Assembly: GCA_920105625.2 (NCBI GenBank)
Contig: OV050031.1
Span: forward strand, 49,928,205-49,992,204
DNA length: 64,000 nt
Direction: 5' to 3'
Origin: Clusia tigrina
Taxonomy: Eukaryota; Arthropoda; Insecta; Diptera; Clusiidae
Position 1 is the stretch's first letter. The number at the start of each line of letters is the position of its first letter. Below the pieces are notes generated by a model, which had not been told where the DNA came from, did no database searches, and worked only from the letters and a program-made list of their open reading frames with translations. Below are positions 51,460 through 63,079 of this stretch, one piece after another. The position numbers and the translations under genes are program-made.

Positions 51460-54400
51460 GTAATAGAATTATGAAAGTTTGCAACATTGAAATGCTGTAA
51501 CTTTTTATTGGAGCGTCATAAGACCTTGAAATTTTGTGACAATAATGTACTATTGTCATTTGAAATAGCGTTATAACAGTCCTAACCTTGATTAAAAAAT
51601 GAAACAATGATGCAACTTCAAAATTCACTAACTTTTTTATTGTGCGTAATATAACTATCAAAGTTTGCTACATTGAACTGCTGTAACTTTTTATTGGTGC
51701 GTCATAAGACCTTAAAATATTGTGAAAATAATGTACTATTGTCAATTTGAAATATCGGTATAACAGTGCTACCTTTGGGTAAAAAATGAAACACTGATGC
51801 AACTTCAAATTTCACTAACTTTTATACTGTGCGTAATATAACCATCAAAGTTTGCATCATTGAAATGCTGGAACTTTTTACTGGTGCGTCATAAGATTTA
51901 GAAGTTTTGTGACAATAATGTACTACTGTCAGTTTGAGATAACGGTATAACAGTGCTACTTTTGAGTAAAAATTGAAACACTGATGCAACTTCCAATTTC
52001 ACTCACTTTTATACTGTGCGTAATATAACTATCAAAGCTTGCACCATTGAAATGCTGTAACTTTTTACTGGTGCGTCATAAGACCTAGAATTTTTGTGAC
52101 AATAATGTACTACTGTCAATTTGAGATAACGGTATAACAGTGCAACCTTTGAGTAAAAAATGAAACACTGATGCAACTTCAAATTTCACTCACTTTTATA
52201 CTGTACGTAACATAACTATCAAAGCTTGCAACATTGAAATGCTGTAACTTTTTACTGGAGCGTCATAAGACCTTGAAATTTTGTGACAATAATGTACTAT
52301 TGTCAATTTGAAATTTAGATTTAACAGCGCTACCTTTGAGTAAAGAATGAAACACTGTTGCAACTTCAAAATTGACTAACTTATATACTGTTTGTAATAC
52401 AACTATCAAAGTTTGCAACATTGAAATGCTGTACCTTTTTGCTGGAGCGTCATAAGACCTTGAAATTTTGTGACAATAATGTACTGATGTCAATTTGAAA
52501 TTTCGATTTAACAGTGCTACCTTTGAGTAAAGAATGAAACACTGTTGCTACTTAAAAATTGACTAACTTATATACTGTATGTAATACAATTATCAAAGTT
52601 TGCAACATTGAAATGCTGTAACATTTTACTGGTGCGTCATATAACCTCGAAATTATGTGACAATAATGTACTATTGTCTATATTAGAATTCGGTATAACA
52701 GTCCTAACCTTGATTAAAAAATGAAACACTGATGCAACTTCAAAATTCACTAACTTTTATACTGTGCGTAATATAACTATCAAAGTTTGCTACATTGAAC
52801 TGCTGTAACTTTTTACTGGAGCGTCATGAGACCTTGAAATTTTGTGAAAAAAATGTACTATTGTCAATTTGAAATATCGGTATAACAGTGCTACCTTTGG
52901 GTAAAAAATGAAACACTGATGCAAATTCAAATTTCACTAACTTTTATACTGTGCGTAATATAACCATCAAAGTTTGCATCATTGAAATGCTGGAACTTTT
53001 TACTGGTGCGTCATAAGACTTAGAAATTTTGTGACAATAATGTACTACTGTCAATTTGAGATAACGGTATAACAGTGCTACCTTTGAGTAAAAAATGAAA
53101 CACTGATGCAACTTCAAATTTCACTCACTTTTATACTTTGCGTAATATTACTATCAAAGCTTGCAACATTGAAATGCTGTAACTTTTTACTGGTGCGTCA
53201 TAAGACCTATAATTTTTGTGAAAATAATGTACTACTGTCAATTTGAGATAACGGTATAACAGTGCTACCTTTGAGTAAAAAATGAAACACTGATGCAACT
53301 TCAAATTTCACTAACTTTTATACTGTGCGTAATATAACCATCAAAGTTTGCATCATTGAAATGCTGGAACTTCTTACTGGTGTGTCATAAGACCTTGAAA
53401 TTTTGTGACAATAATGTACTACTGTCAATTTGAGATAACGGTATAACAGTGCTACCTTTGAGTAAAAAATGAAACACTGATGCAACTTCAAATTTCACTC
53501 ACTTTTATACTTTGCGTAATATAACTATCAAAGCTTGCAACATTGAAATGCTGTAACTTTTTACTGGTGCGTCATAAGAGCTTGAAATTTTGTGACAATA
53601 ATGTACTATTGTCATTTGAAATAGCAGTATAACACTGCTAACCTTGAGTAAAAAATGAAGCACTGATGCAACTTCAAAATTCACTAACTTTTATACTGCG
53701 CGTAATATAACTATCAAAGTTTGCATCATTGAAATGCTGGAACTTCTTACTGGTGTGTCATAAGACCTTGAAATTTTGTGACAATAATGTACTACTGTCA
53801 ATTTGAAATAACGGTATAACAGTGCTACACTTGAGTAAAAAATGAAACACTGAAGCAACTTCAAATTTTACTCACTTTTGTACTGTATAACTATTAAAGT
53901 TTGCAACATTGAAATGCTGTACCTTTTTACTGGACTGTCATAAGACCTTGAAATTTTGTGACAGTAATGTACTATTGTCAATTTGAAACATCGGTGTAAC
54001 AGTGCTACCTTTGAGTAAAAAATGAAACACTGATGCAACTTCAAAATTCACTAACTTTTATACTGTGCGTAATATAACTGTCAAAGTTTGCAACATTGAA
54101 ATGCTGTAACTTTTTACTGGTGCGTCATAAAACATCGAAATTTTGTGACAATAAAGTACTATTGTCAATTTGAGATATCGGTGTAACAGTGCTACCCTTG
54201 AGCAAAAAATGAAACACTGATGCAACTTCAAAATTCACTAACTGTTATACTGTGCCTAATATAACTATCAAAATTTGCAACATTGAAATGCTGTAACTTT
54301 TTACTAGTGCATCATAAGACCTTGAAAATTTGTAACAATAATGTACTAGTTTCAATTTGAAATATCGGTATAAAAGTGCTACCTTTGAGTAAACAGTGAA

Positions 54401-56304
54401 ACACTGATGCAACTTCAAAATTCACTAACTTTTCTACTGTGCGTAATATAACTATCAAACTTTGCAACATTGAAATGCTGTAACTTTTTGCTGGAGCGTC
54501 ATAAGACCTTGAAATTTTGTGACAATAATGTACTAATGTCAATTTGAAATTTCGATTTAACCGTGCTACCTTTGAGTAAAGAATGAAACACTGTTGCAAC
54601 TTCAAAATTGACTAACTTATATACTGTATGTAATACAATTATCAAAGTTTGCAACATTGAAATGCTGTAACATTTTACTGGTGCGTCATATAACCACGAA
54701 ATTATGTGACAATAATGTACTATTGTCAATATTAGAATTCGGTATAACAGTGCTACCTTTGAATAAAAAATGAAACACTGACGCAACTTCAAAATTCACT
54801 AACTTTTATACTGAGCGTAATAGAATTATGAAAGTTTGCAACATTGAAATGCTGTAACTTTTTATTGGAGCGTCATAAGACCTTGAAATTTTGTGACAAT
54901 AATGTACTAATGTCAATTTGAAATTTCGATTTAACAGTGCTACCTTTGAGTAAAGAATGAAACACTGTTGCTACTTAAAAATTGACTAACTTATATACTG
55001 TATGTAATACAATTATCAAAGTTTGCAACATTGAAATGCTGTAACATTTTACTGGTGCGTCATATAACCTCGAAATTATGTGACAATAATGTACTATTGT
55101 CAATATTAGAATTCGGTATAACAGTGCAACCTTTGAATAAAAAATGAAACACTGACGCAACTTCAAAATTCACTAACTTTTATACTGAGCGTAATAGAAT
55201 TATGAAAGTTTGCAACATTGAAATGCTGTAACTTTTTATTGGAGCGTCATAAGACCTTGAAATTTTGTGACAATAATGCACTATTGTCATTTGAAATAGC
55301 GTTATAACAGTCCTAACCTTGATTAAAAAATGAAACAATGATGCAACTTCAAAATTCACTAACTTTTATACTGTGCGTAATATAACTATCAAAGTTTGCT
55401 ACATTGAACTGCTGTAACTTTTTACTGGAGCGTCATAAGACCTTGAAATTTTGTGAAAAAAATGTACTATTGTCAATTTGAAATATCGGTATAACAGTGC
55501 TACCTTTCGGTAAAAAATGAAACACTGATGCAAATTCAAATTTCACTAACTTTTATACTGTGCGTAATATAACCATCAAAGTTTGCATCATTGAAATGCT
55601 GGAACTTTTTACTGGTGCGTCATAAGACTTAGAAATTTTGTGACAATAATGTACTACTGTCAATTTGAGATAACGGTATAACAGTGCTACCTTTGAGTAA
55701 AAAATGAAACACTGATGCAACTTCAAATTTCACTCACTTTTGTACTGTATAACTATTAAAGTTTGCAACATTGAAATGCTGTACCTTTTTACTGGACTGT
55801 CATAAGACCTTGAAATTTTGTGACAGTAATGTACTATTGTCAATTTGAAACATCGGTGTAACAGTGCTACCTTTGAGTAAAAAATGAAACACTGATGCAA
55901 CTTCAAAATTCACTAACTTTTATACTGTGCGTAATATAACTGTCAAAGTTTGCAACATTGAAATGCTGTAACTTTTTACTGGTGCGTCATAAAACATCGA
56001 AATTTTGTGACAATAAAGTACTATTGTCAATTTGAGATATCGGTGTAACAGTGCTACCCTTGAGCAAAAAATGAAACACTGATGCAACTTCAAAATTCAC
56101 TAACTGTTATACTGTGCCTAATATAACTATCAAAATTTGCAACATTGAAATGCTGTAACTTTTTACTAGTGCATCATAAGACCTTGAAAATTTGTGACAA
56201 TAATGTACTAGTTTCAATTTGAAATATCGGTATAAAAGTGCTACCTTTGAGTAAACAGTGAAACACTAATGCAACTTCAAAATTCACTAACTTTTATACT
56301 GAGC
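51460..56304 (+). repeat. 26-monomer mosaic (4,845 bp)
   Basis: It starts with types 1 to 6 of the HOR. From about 52,890 to 54,000 it repeats 48,800-49,900 at an offset of 4,096 bp. Two extra monomers are then inserted, after which the offset is 4,470 bp. A segment at 53,880-54,400 recurs at 55,742-56,262, 1,862 bp downstream. Confidence 0.8.
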
Positions 56305-58732
56305 GTAATAGAATTATGAAAGTTTGCAACATTGAAATGCTGTAACTTTTTATTGGAGCGTCATAAGACCTTGAAATTTTGTAACAATAATGTACTATTG
56401 TCATTTGAAATAGCGTTATAACAGTCCTAACCTTGATTAAAAAATGAAACAATGATGCAACTTCAAAATTCACTAACTTTTTTATTGTGCGTAATATAAC
56501 TATCAAAGTTTGCTACATTGAACTGCTGTAACTTTTTATTGGTGCGTCATAAGACCATAAAATATTGTGAAAATAATGTACTATTGTCAATTTGAAATAT
56601 CGGTATAACAGTGCTACCTTTGGGTAAAAAATGAAACACTGATGCAACTTCAAATTTCACTAACTTTTATACTGTGCGTAATATAACCATCAAAGTTTGC
56701 ATCATTGAAATGCTGGAACTTTTTACTGGTGCGTCATAAGACCTAGAATTTTTGTGACAATAATGTACTACTGTCAATTTGAGATAACGGTATAACAGTG
56801 CAACCTTTGAGTAAAAATTGAAACACTGATGCAACTTCAAAATTCACTAACTGTTATACTGTACGTAACATAACTATCAAAGCTTGCAACATTGAAATGC
56901 TGTAACTTTTTACTGGAGCGTCATAAGACCTTGAAATTTTGTGACAATAATGTACTATTGTCAATTTGAAATTTCGATTTAACAGTGCTACCTTTGAGTA
57001 AAGAATGAAACACTGTTGCAACTTCAAAATTGACTAACTTATATACTGTATGTAATACAACTATCAAAGTTTGCAACATTGAAATGCTGTAACTTTTTGC
57101 TGGAGCGTCATAAGACCTTGAAATTTTGTGACAATAATGTACTGATGTCAATTTGAAATTTAGATTTAACAGTGCTACCTTTGAGTAAAGAATGAAACAC
57201 TGTTGCAACTTCAAAAGTGACTAACTTATATACTGTATGTAATACAAATATCAAAGTTTGCAACATTGAAATGCTGTAACATTTTACTGGTGCGTCATAT
57301 AACCTCGAAATTATGGAATAATAATGTACTATTGTCAATATTAGAAATCGGTATAACAGTGCTACGTTTGAATAAAAAATGAAACACTGACGCAACTTCA
57401 AAATTCACTAACTTTTATACTGAGCGTAATATAATTATGAAAGTTTGCAACATTGAAATGCTGTACCTTTTTATTGGAGCGTCATAAGACCTTAAAATTT
57501 TGTGACAATAATGTTCTAATGTCATTTGAAATAGCGGTATAACAGTGCTACCTTTGGGTAAAAAATGAAACACTGATGCAACTTCAAATTTCACTAACTT
57601 TTATACTGTGCGTAATATAACCATCAAAGTTTGCATCATTGAAATGCTGGAACATTTTACTGGTGCGTCATAAGACTTAGAAATTTTGTGACAATAATGT
57701 ACTACTGTCAATTTGAGATAACGGTATAACAGTGCTACTTTTGAGTAAAAATTGAAACACTGATGCAAATTCCAATTTCACTCACTTTTATACTGTGCGT
57801 AATATAACTATCAAAGCTTGCAACATTGAAATGCTGTAACTTTTTACTGGTGCGTCATAAGATCTAGAATTTTTGTGACAATAATGTACTACTGTCAATT
57901 TGAGATAACGGTATAACAGTGCAACCTTTGAGTAAAAAATGAAACACTGATGCAACTTCAAATTTCACTCACTTTTATACTGTATGTAACATAACTATCA
58001 AAGCTTGCAACATTGAAATGCTGTAACTTTTTACTGGAGCGTCATAAGACCTTGAAATTTTGTGACAATAATGTACTATTGTCAATTTGAAATTTCGATT
58101 TAACAGTGCTACCTTTCAGTAAAGAATGAAACACTGTTGCAACTTCAAAATTGACTAACTTATATACTGTATGTAATACAACTATCAAAGTTTGCAACAT
58201 TGAAATGCTGTAACTTTTTGTTGGAGCGTCATAAGACCTTGAAATTTTGTGAGAATAATGTACTAATGTCAATTTGAAATTTCGATTTAACAGTGCTACC
58301 TTTGAGTAAAGAATGAAACACTGTTGCAACTTCAAAATTGACTAACTTATATACTGTATGTAATACAACTATCAAAGTTTGCAACATTGAAATGCTGTAA
58401 CATTTTACTGGTGCGTCATATAACCTCGAAATTATGTGATAATATTGTACTATTGTCAATATTAGAAATCGGTATAACAGTGCTACCTTTGAATAAAAAA
58501 TGAAACACTGATGCAACTTCAAAATTCACTAACTTTTATACTGAGCGTAATATAATTATGAAAGTTTGCAACATTGAAATGCTGTAACTTTTTATTGGAG
58601 CGTCATAAGACCTTAAAATTTTGTGACAATAATGTTCTAATGTCATTTGAAATAGCGGTATAACAGTCCTAACCTTGATTAAAAAATGAAATACTGATGC
58701 AATTTCAAAATTCACTAACTTTTATACTGTGC

Positions 58733-59106
58733 GTAATATAACTATCAAAGTTTGCTATATTGAACTGCTGTAACTTTTTATTAGTGCGTCATAAGACCTT
58801 GAAATTTTGTGAAAATTTTGTGCAATTGTCAATTTGAGATATCGGTATAACAGTCCTAACCTTGATTAAAAAATGAAACACTGATGCAACTTCAAAATTC
58901 ACTAACTTTTATACTGTGCGTAATATAACTATCAAAGTTTGCTATATTGAACTGCTGTAACTTTTTATTAGTGCGTCATAAGACCTTGAAATTTTGTGAA
59001 AATTTTGTGCAATTGTCAATTTGAGATATCGGTATAACAGTGCTACCTTTGAGTAAAAAATTAAACACTGATGCAACTTCAAAATTCACTAACTGTTATA
59101 CTGTGC
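58733..59106 (+). repeat. Two tandem, nearly identical monomers
   Basis: Both units contain TTTGCTATATTGAACTG and the unusual GTGAAAATTTTGTGCAATTG. They are 187 bp apart (starts 58733 and 58920). Adjacent near-identical units are rare here, so this is probably a recent single-monomer duplication. Confidence 0.8.
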
Positions 59107-59480
59107 GTAATATAATTATCAAAATTTGCAACATTGAAATGCTGTAACTTTTTACTGGTGCATCATATGACCTAGAAATTTTGTGACAATAATGTACTAC
59201 TGTCAATTTGAAATATCGGTATAACAGTGCTACCTTTGAGTAAACAGTGAAACACTGATGCAACTTCAAAATTCACTAACTTTTCTACTGTGCGTAATAT
59301 AACTATCAAAGTTTGCAACATTGAAATGCTGTAACTTTTTACTGGAGCGTCATAAGACCTTCAAATTCTGTGACAATAATGTATTATTCTCAATTTGAAA
59401 TTTCGATTTAACAGTGCTACCTTTGAGTAAAAAATGAAACACTGTTGCAACTTCAAAATTGACTAACTTATATACTGTAT

Positions 59481-59645
59481 GTAATACAACTATCAAATTT
59501 TGCAACATTGAAAGGCTGTAACATTTTACTGGTGCGTCATATAACCTTGAAATTTTGTGACAATAATGTTCTATTGTCAATATTAGAAATCGGTATAACA
59601 GTGCTACCTTTGAAATAAATAAATTGACTAATTTATATACTGTGC
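59481..59645 (+). repeat. Deleted 165-bp monomer, copy 1
   Basis: The unit reads CTTTGAAATAAATAAATTGAC, missing about 22 bp around the AAAAATGAAACACTGACGC region. The same junction recurs in 63217-63381. Confidence 0.88.
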
Positions 59646-60280
59646 GTAATATAACTATCAAAGTTTGCAACATTGAACTGCTGCAACTTTTTATTGGTGC
59701 ATCATAAGACCTTGAAATTTTGTGAATAAAATGTACTATTGTCAATTTGAAATATCGGTATAACAGTGCTGCCTTTGAGTAAAAAATGAATCACTGACGC
59801 AACTTCAAATTTCACTAACTTTTATACTGTGCGTAATATAACCATCAAAGTTTGCATCATTGAAATGCTGGAACTTTTTACTGGTGCGTCATAAGACCTA
59901 GAAATTTTGTGACAATAATGTACTACTGTCAATTTGAGGTAACGGTATAACAGTGCTACCTTCGAGTAAAAAATTAAACACTGATGCAATTTAAAATTCA
60001 CTAACTGTTATACTGTGCGTAAAATAATTATCAAAATTTGCAACATTGAAATGCTGTCACTTTTTACTGGTGCATCATAAGACCTAGAAATTTTGTGACA
60101 ATAATGTACTACTGTCAATTTGAGATAACGGTATAACAGTGCTACCTTTGAGTAAAAAATGAAACACTGATGCAACTTCAAATTTCAATAACTTTTATAC
60201 TGTGCGTAATATAACCATTAAAGTTTGCACCATTGAAATGCTGGAACTTTTTACTGGTGCGTCATAAGACCTAGAAAATT

Positions 60281-60320
60281 TGTGACAATAATATCCATAT
60301 TGTGACAATAATATCCTACT
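60281..60320 (+). repeat. Local 20-bp tandem duplication inside a monomer
   Basis: TGTGACAATAATATCC occurs twice, at 60281 and 60301, with 4-bp ATAT and TACT tails. This doubles the left arm of the dyad region in a single monomer and was seen nowhere else in the window. Confidence 0.9.
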
Positions 60321-60899
60321 GTCAATTTGAGATAACGGTATAACAGTGCTACCTTAGAGTAAAAAATGAAACACTGATGCAACTTCAAATTTCACTCACT
60401 TTTATACTGTACGTAACATAACTATCAAAGCTTGCAACATTGAAATGCTGTAACTTTTTACTGGAGCGTCATAAGACCTTGAAATTTTGTGACAATAATG
60501 TACTATTGTCAATTTGAAATTTCGATTTAACAGTGCTACCTTTGAGTAAAGAATGAAACACTGTTGCAACTTCAAAATTCACTAACTTTTATACTGTGCG
60601 TAATATAACTATCAAAGTTTGCTACATTGAACTGCTGTAACTTTTTACTGGAGCGTCATAAGACCTTGAAATTTTGTGAAAAAAATGTACTATTGTCAAT
60701 TTGAAATATCGGTATAACATTGCTACCTTTGGGTAAAAAATGAAACACTGATGCAAGTTCAAATTTCACTAACTTTTATACTGTGCGTAATATAACTATC
60801 AAAGTTTGTAACATTGAAATGCTGGAACTTTTTACTGGTGCGTCATAAGACCTTGAAATTTTGTGACAATAAAGTACTATTGTCAATTTGAGATATCGA

Positions 60900-61670
60900 T
60901 TTAACAGTGCTACCTTTGAGTAATAAATGAAACACTGTTGCAACTTCAAAATTGACTAACTTATATACTGTATGTAATACAACTATCGAAGTTTGCAACA
61001 TTGAAATGCTGTAGCTTTTTGCTGGAGCGTCATAAGACCTTGAACTTTTGTGACAATAATGTACTAATGTCAATTTGAAATTTCGATTTAACAGTGCTAC
61101 CTTTGAGTAAAGAATGAAACACTGTTGCAACTTCAAAATTGACTAACTTATATACTGTATGTAATACAACTATCAAAGTTTTCAATATTGAAATGCTGTA
61201 ACATTTTACTGGTGCTTCATATAACCTCGAAATTATGTGATAATAATGTACTATTGTCAATATTAGAAATCGGTATAACAGTGCTACCTTTGAATAAAAA
61301 ATGAAACACTGACGCAACTTCAAAATTCACTAACTTTAATACTGAGCGTAATATAATTATGAAAGTTTGCAACATTGAAATGCTGTAACTTTTTATTGGA
61401 GCGTCATAAGACCTTAAAATTTTGTGACAATAATGTACTATTGTCATTTGAAATAGCGGACTAACAGTCCTAACCTTGATTAAAAAATGAAACACTGATG
61501 CAACTTCAAAATTCAATAACTTTTATACTGTGCGTAATATAACTATCAAAGTTTGCTATATTGAACTGCTGTAACTTTTTATTAGTGCGTCATAAGACCT
61601 TGAAATTTTGTGAAAATAATGTGCAATTGTCAATTTGAGATATCGGTATAACAGTGCTACCTTTGGGTAA
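60900..61670 (+). repeat. 7-monomer (1,308-bp) repeat, copy 1 of the near-identical part
   Basis: The stretch matches 62208-62978 at an offset of 1,308 bp. Shared rare variants include GTAGCTTTTTGCTGG, CCTTGAACTTTTGTG, GTTTTCAATATTG and AATAGCGGACTAACAG. Confidence 0.88.
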
Positions 61671-62207
61671 AAAATGAAACACTGATGCAACTTCAAATTT
61701 CACTAACTTTTATACTGTGCGTAATATAACCATCAAAGTTTGCATCATTGAAATGCTGGAACTTTTTACTGGTGCGTCATAAGACTTAGAAATTTTGTGA
61801 CAATAATGTACTACTGTCAATTTGAGATAACGGTATAACAGTGCTACTTTTGAGTAAAAATTGAAACACTGATGCAACTTCCAATTTCACTCACTTTTAT
61901 ACTGTGCGTAATATAACTATCAAAGCTTGCAACATTGAAATGCTGTAACTTTTTACTGGTGCGTCATAAGACCTAGAATTTTTGTGACAATAATGTACTA
62001 CTGTCAATTTGAGATAACGGTATAACAGTGCAACCTTTGAGTAAAAAATGAAACACTGATGCAACTTCAAATTTCACTCACTTTTATACTGTACGTAACA
62101 TAACTATCAAAGCTTGCAACATTGAAATGCTGTAACTTTTTACTGGAGCGTCATAAGACCTTGAAATTTTGTGACAATAATGTGCTATTGTCAATTTGAA
62201 ATTTCGA

Positions 62208-62978
62208 TTTAACAGTGCTACCTTTGAGTAAAGAATGAAACACTGTTGCAACTTCAAAATTGACTAACTTATATACTGTATGTAATACAACTATCAAAGT
62301 TTGCAACATTGAAATGCTGTAGCTTTTTGCTGGAGCGTCATAAGACCTTGAACTTTTGTGACAATAATGTACTAATGTCAATTTGAAATTTCGATTTAAC
62401 AGTGCTACCTTTGAGTAAAGAATGAAACACTGTTGCAACTTCAAAATTGACTAACTTATATACTGTATGTAATACAACTATCAAAGTTTTCAATATTGAA
62501 ATGCTGTAACATTTTACTGGTGCTTCATATAACCTCGAAATTATGTGATAATAATGTACTATTGTCAATATTAGAAATCGGTATAACAGTGCTACCTTTG
62601 AATAAATAATGAAACACTGACGCAACTTCAAAATTCACTAACTTTTATACTGAGCGTAATATAATTATGAAAGTTTGCAACATTGAAATGCTGTAACTTT
62701 TTATTGGAGCGTCATAAGACCTTAAAAATTTGTGACAATAATGTACTATTGTCATTTGAAATAGCGGACTAACAGTCCTAACCTTGATTAAAAAATGAAA
62801 CACTGATGCAACTTCAAAATTCAATAACTTTTATACTGTGCGTAATATAACTATCAAAGTTTGCTATATTGAACTGCTGTAACTTTTTATTAGTGCGTCA
62901 TAAGACCTTGAAATTTTGTGAAAATAATGTGCAATTGTCAATTTGAGATATCGGTATAACAGTGCTACTTTTGGGTAA
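62208..62978 (+). repeat. 7-monomer (1,308-bp) repeat, copy 2 of the near-identical part
   Basis: Partner of 60900-61670. Differences seen are few: GAATAAATAATG versus GAATAAAAAATG, and CCTTAAAAATTTG versus CCTTAAAATTTTG. Confidence 0.88.
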
Positions 62979-63079
62979 AAAATCAAACACTGATGCAACT
63001 TCAAATTTCACTAACTTTTATACTGTGCGTAATATAACCATCAAAGTTTGCTTCATTGAAATGCTGGAGCTTTTTACTG

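Larger units (their letters stand above)
56305..60850 (+). repeat. Mosaic with six-monomer (1,121-bp) spacing of types 5-8
   Basis: Types 1 and 2 are followed by a type 3/4 hybrid. Types 5 to 8 then appear twice, 1,121 bp apart (56,870 onward and 57,990 onward). After 58,560 come a duplicated TTTGCTATATTG monomer, the 165-bp deleted unit, and GGTAACGG or GATAACGG units. No non-satellite sequence was seen. Confidence 0.8.

Noticed and set aside
59350..59745. 131-codon reverse-strand open reading frame, the longest seen
   Set aside because: It is a translation of satellite monomers, lengthened because it runs through the 165-bp deleted unit. Its protein repeats the same motif as every other reverse-strand frame in the array, with no recognisable domain.
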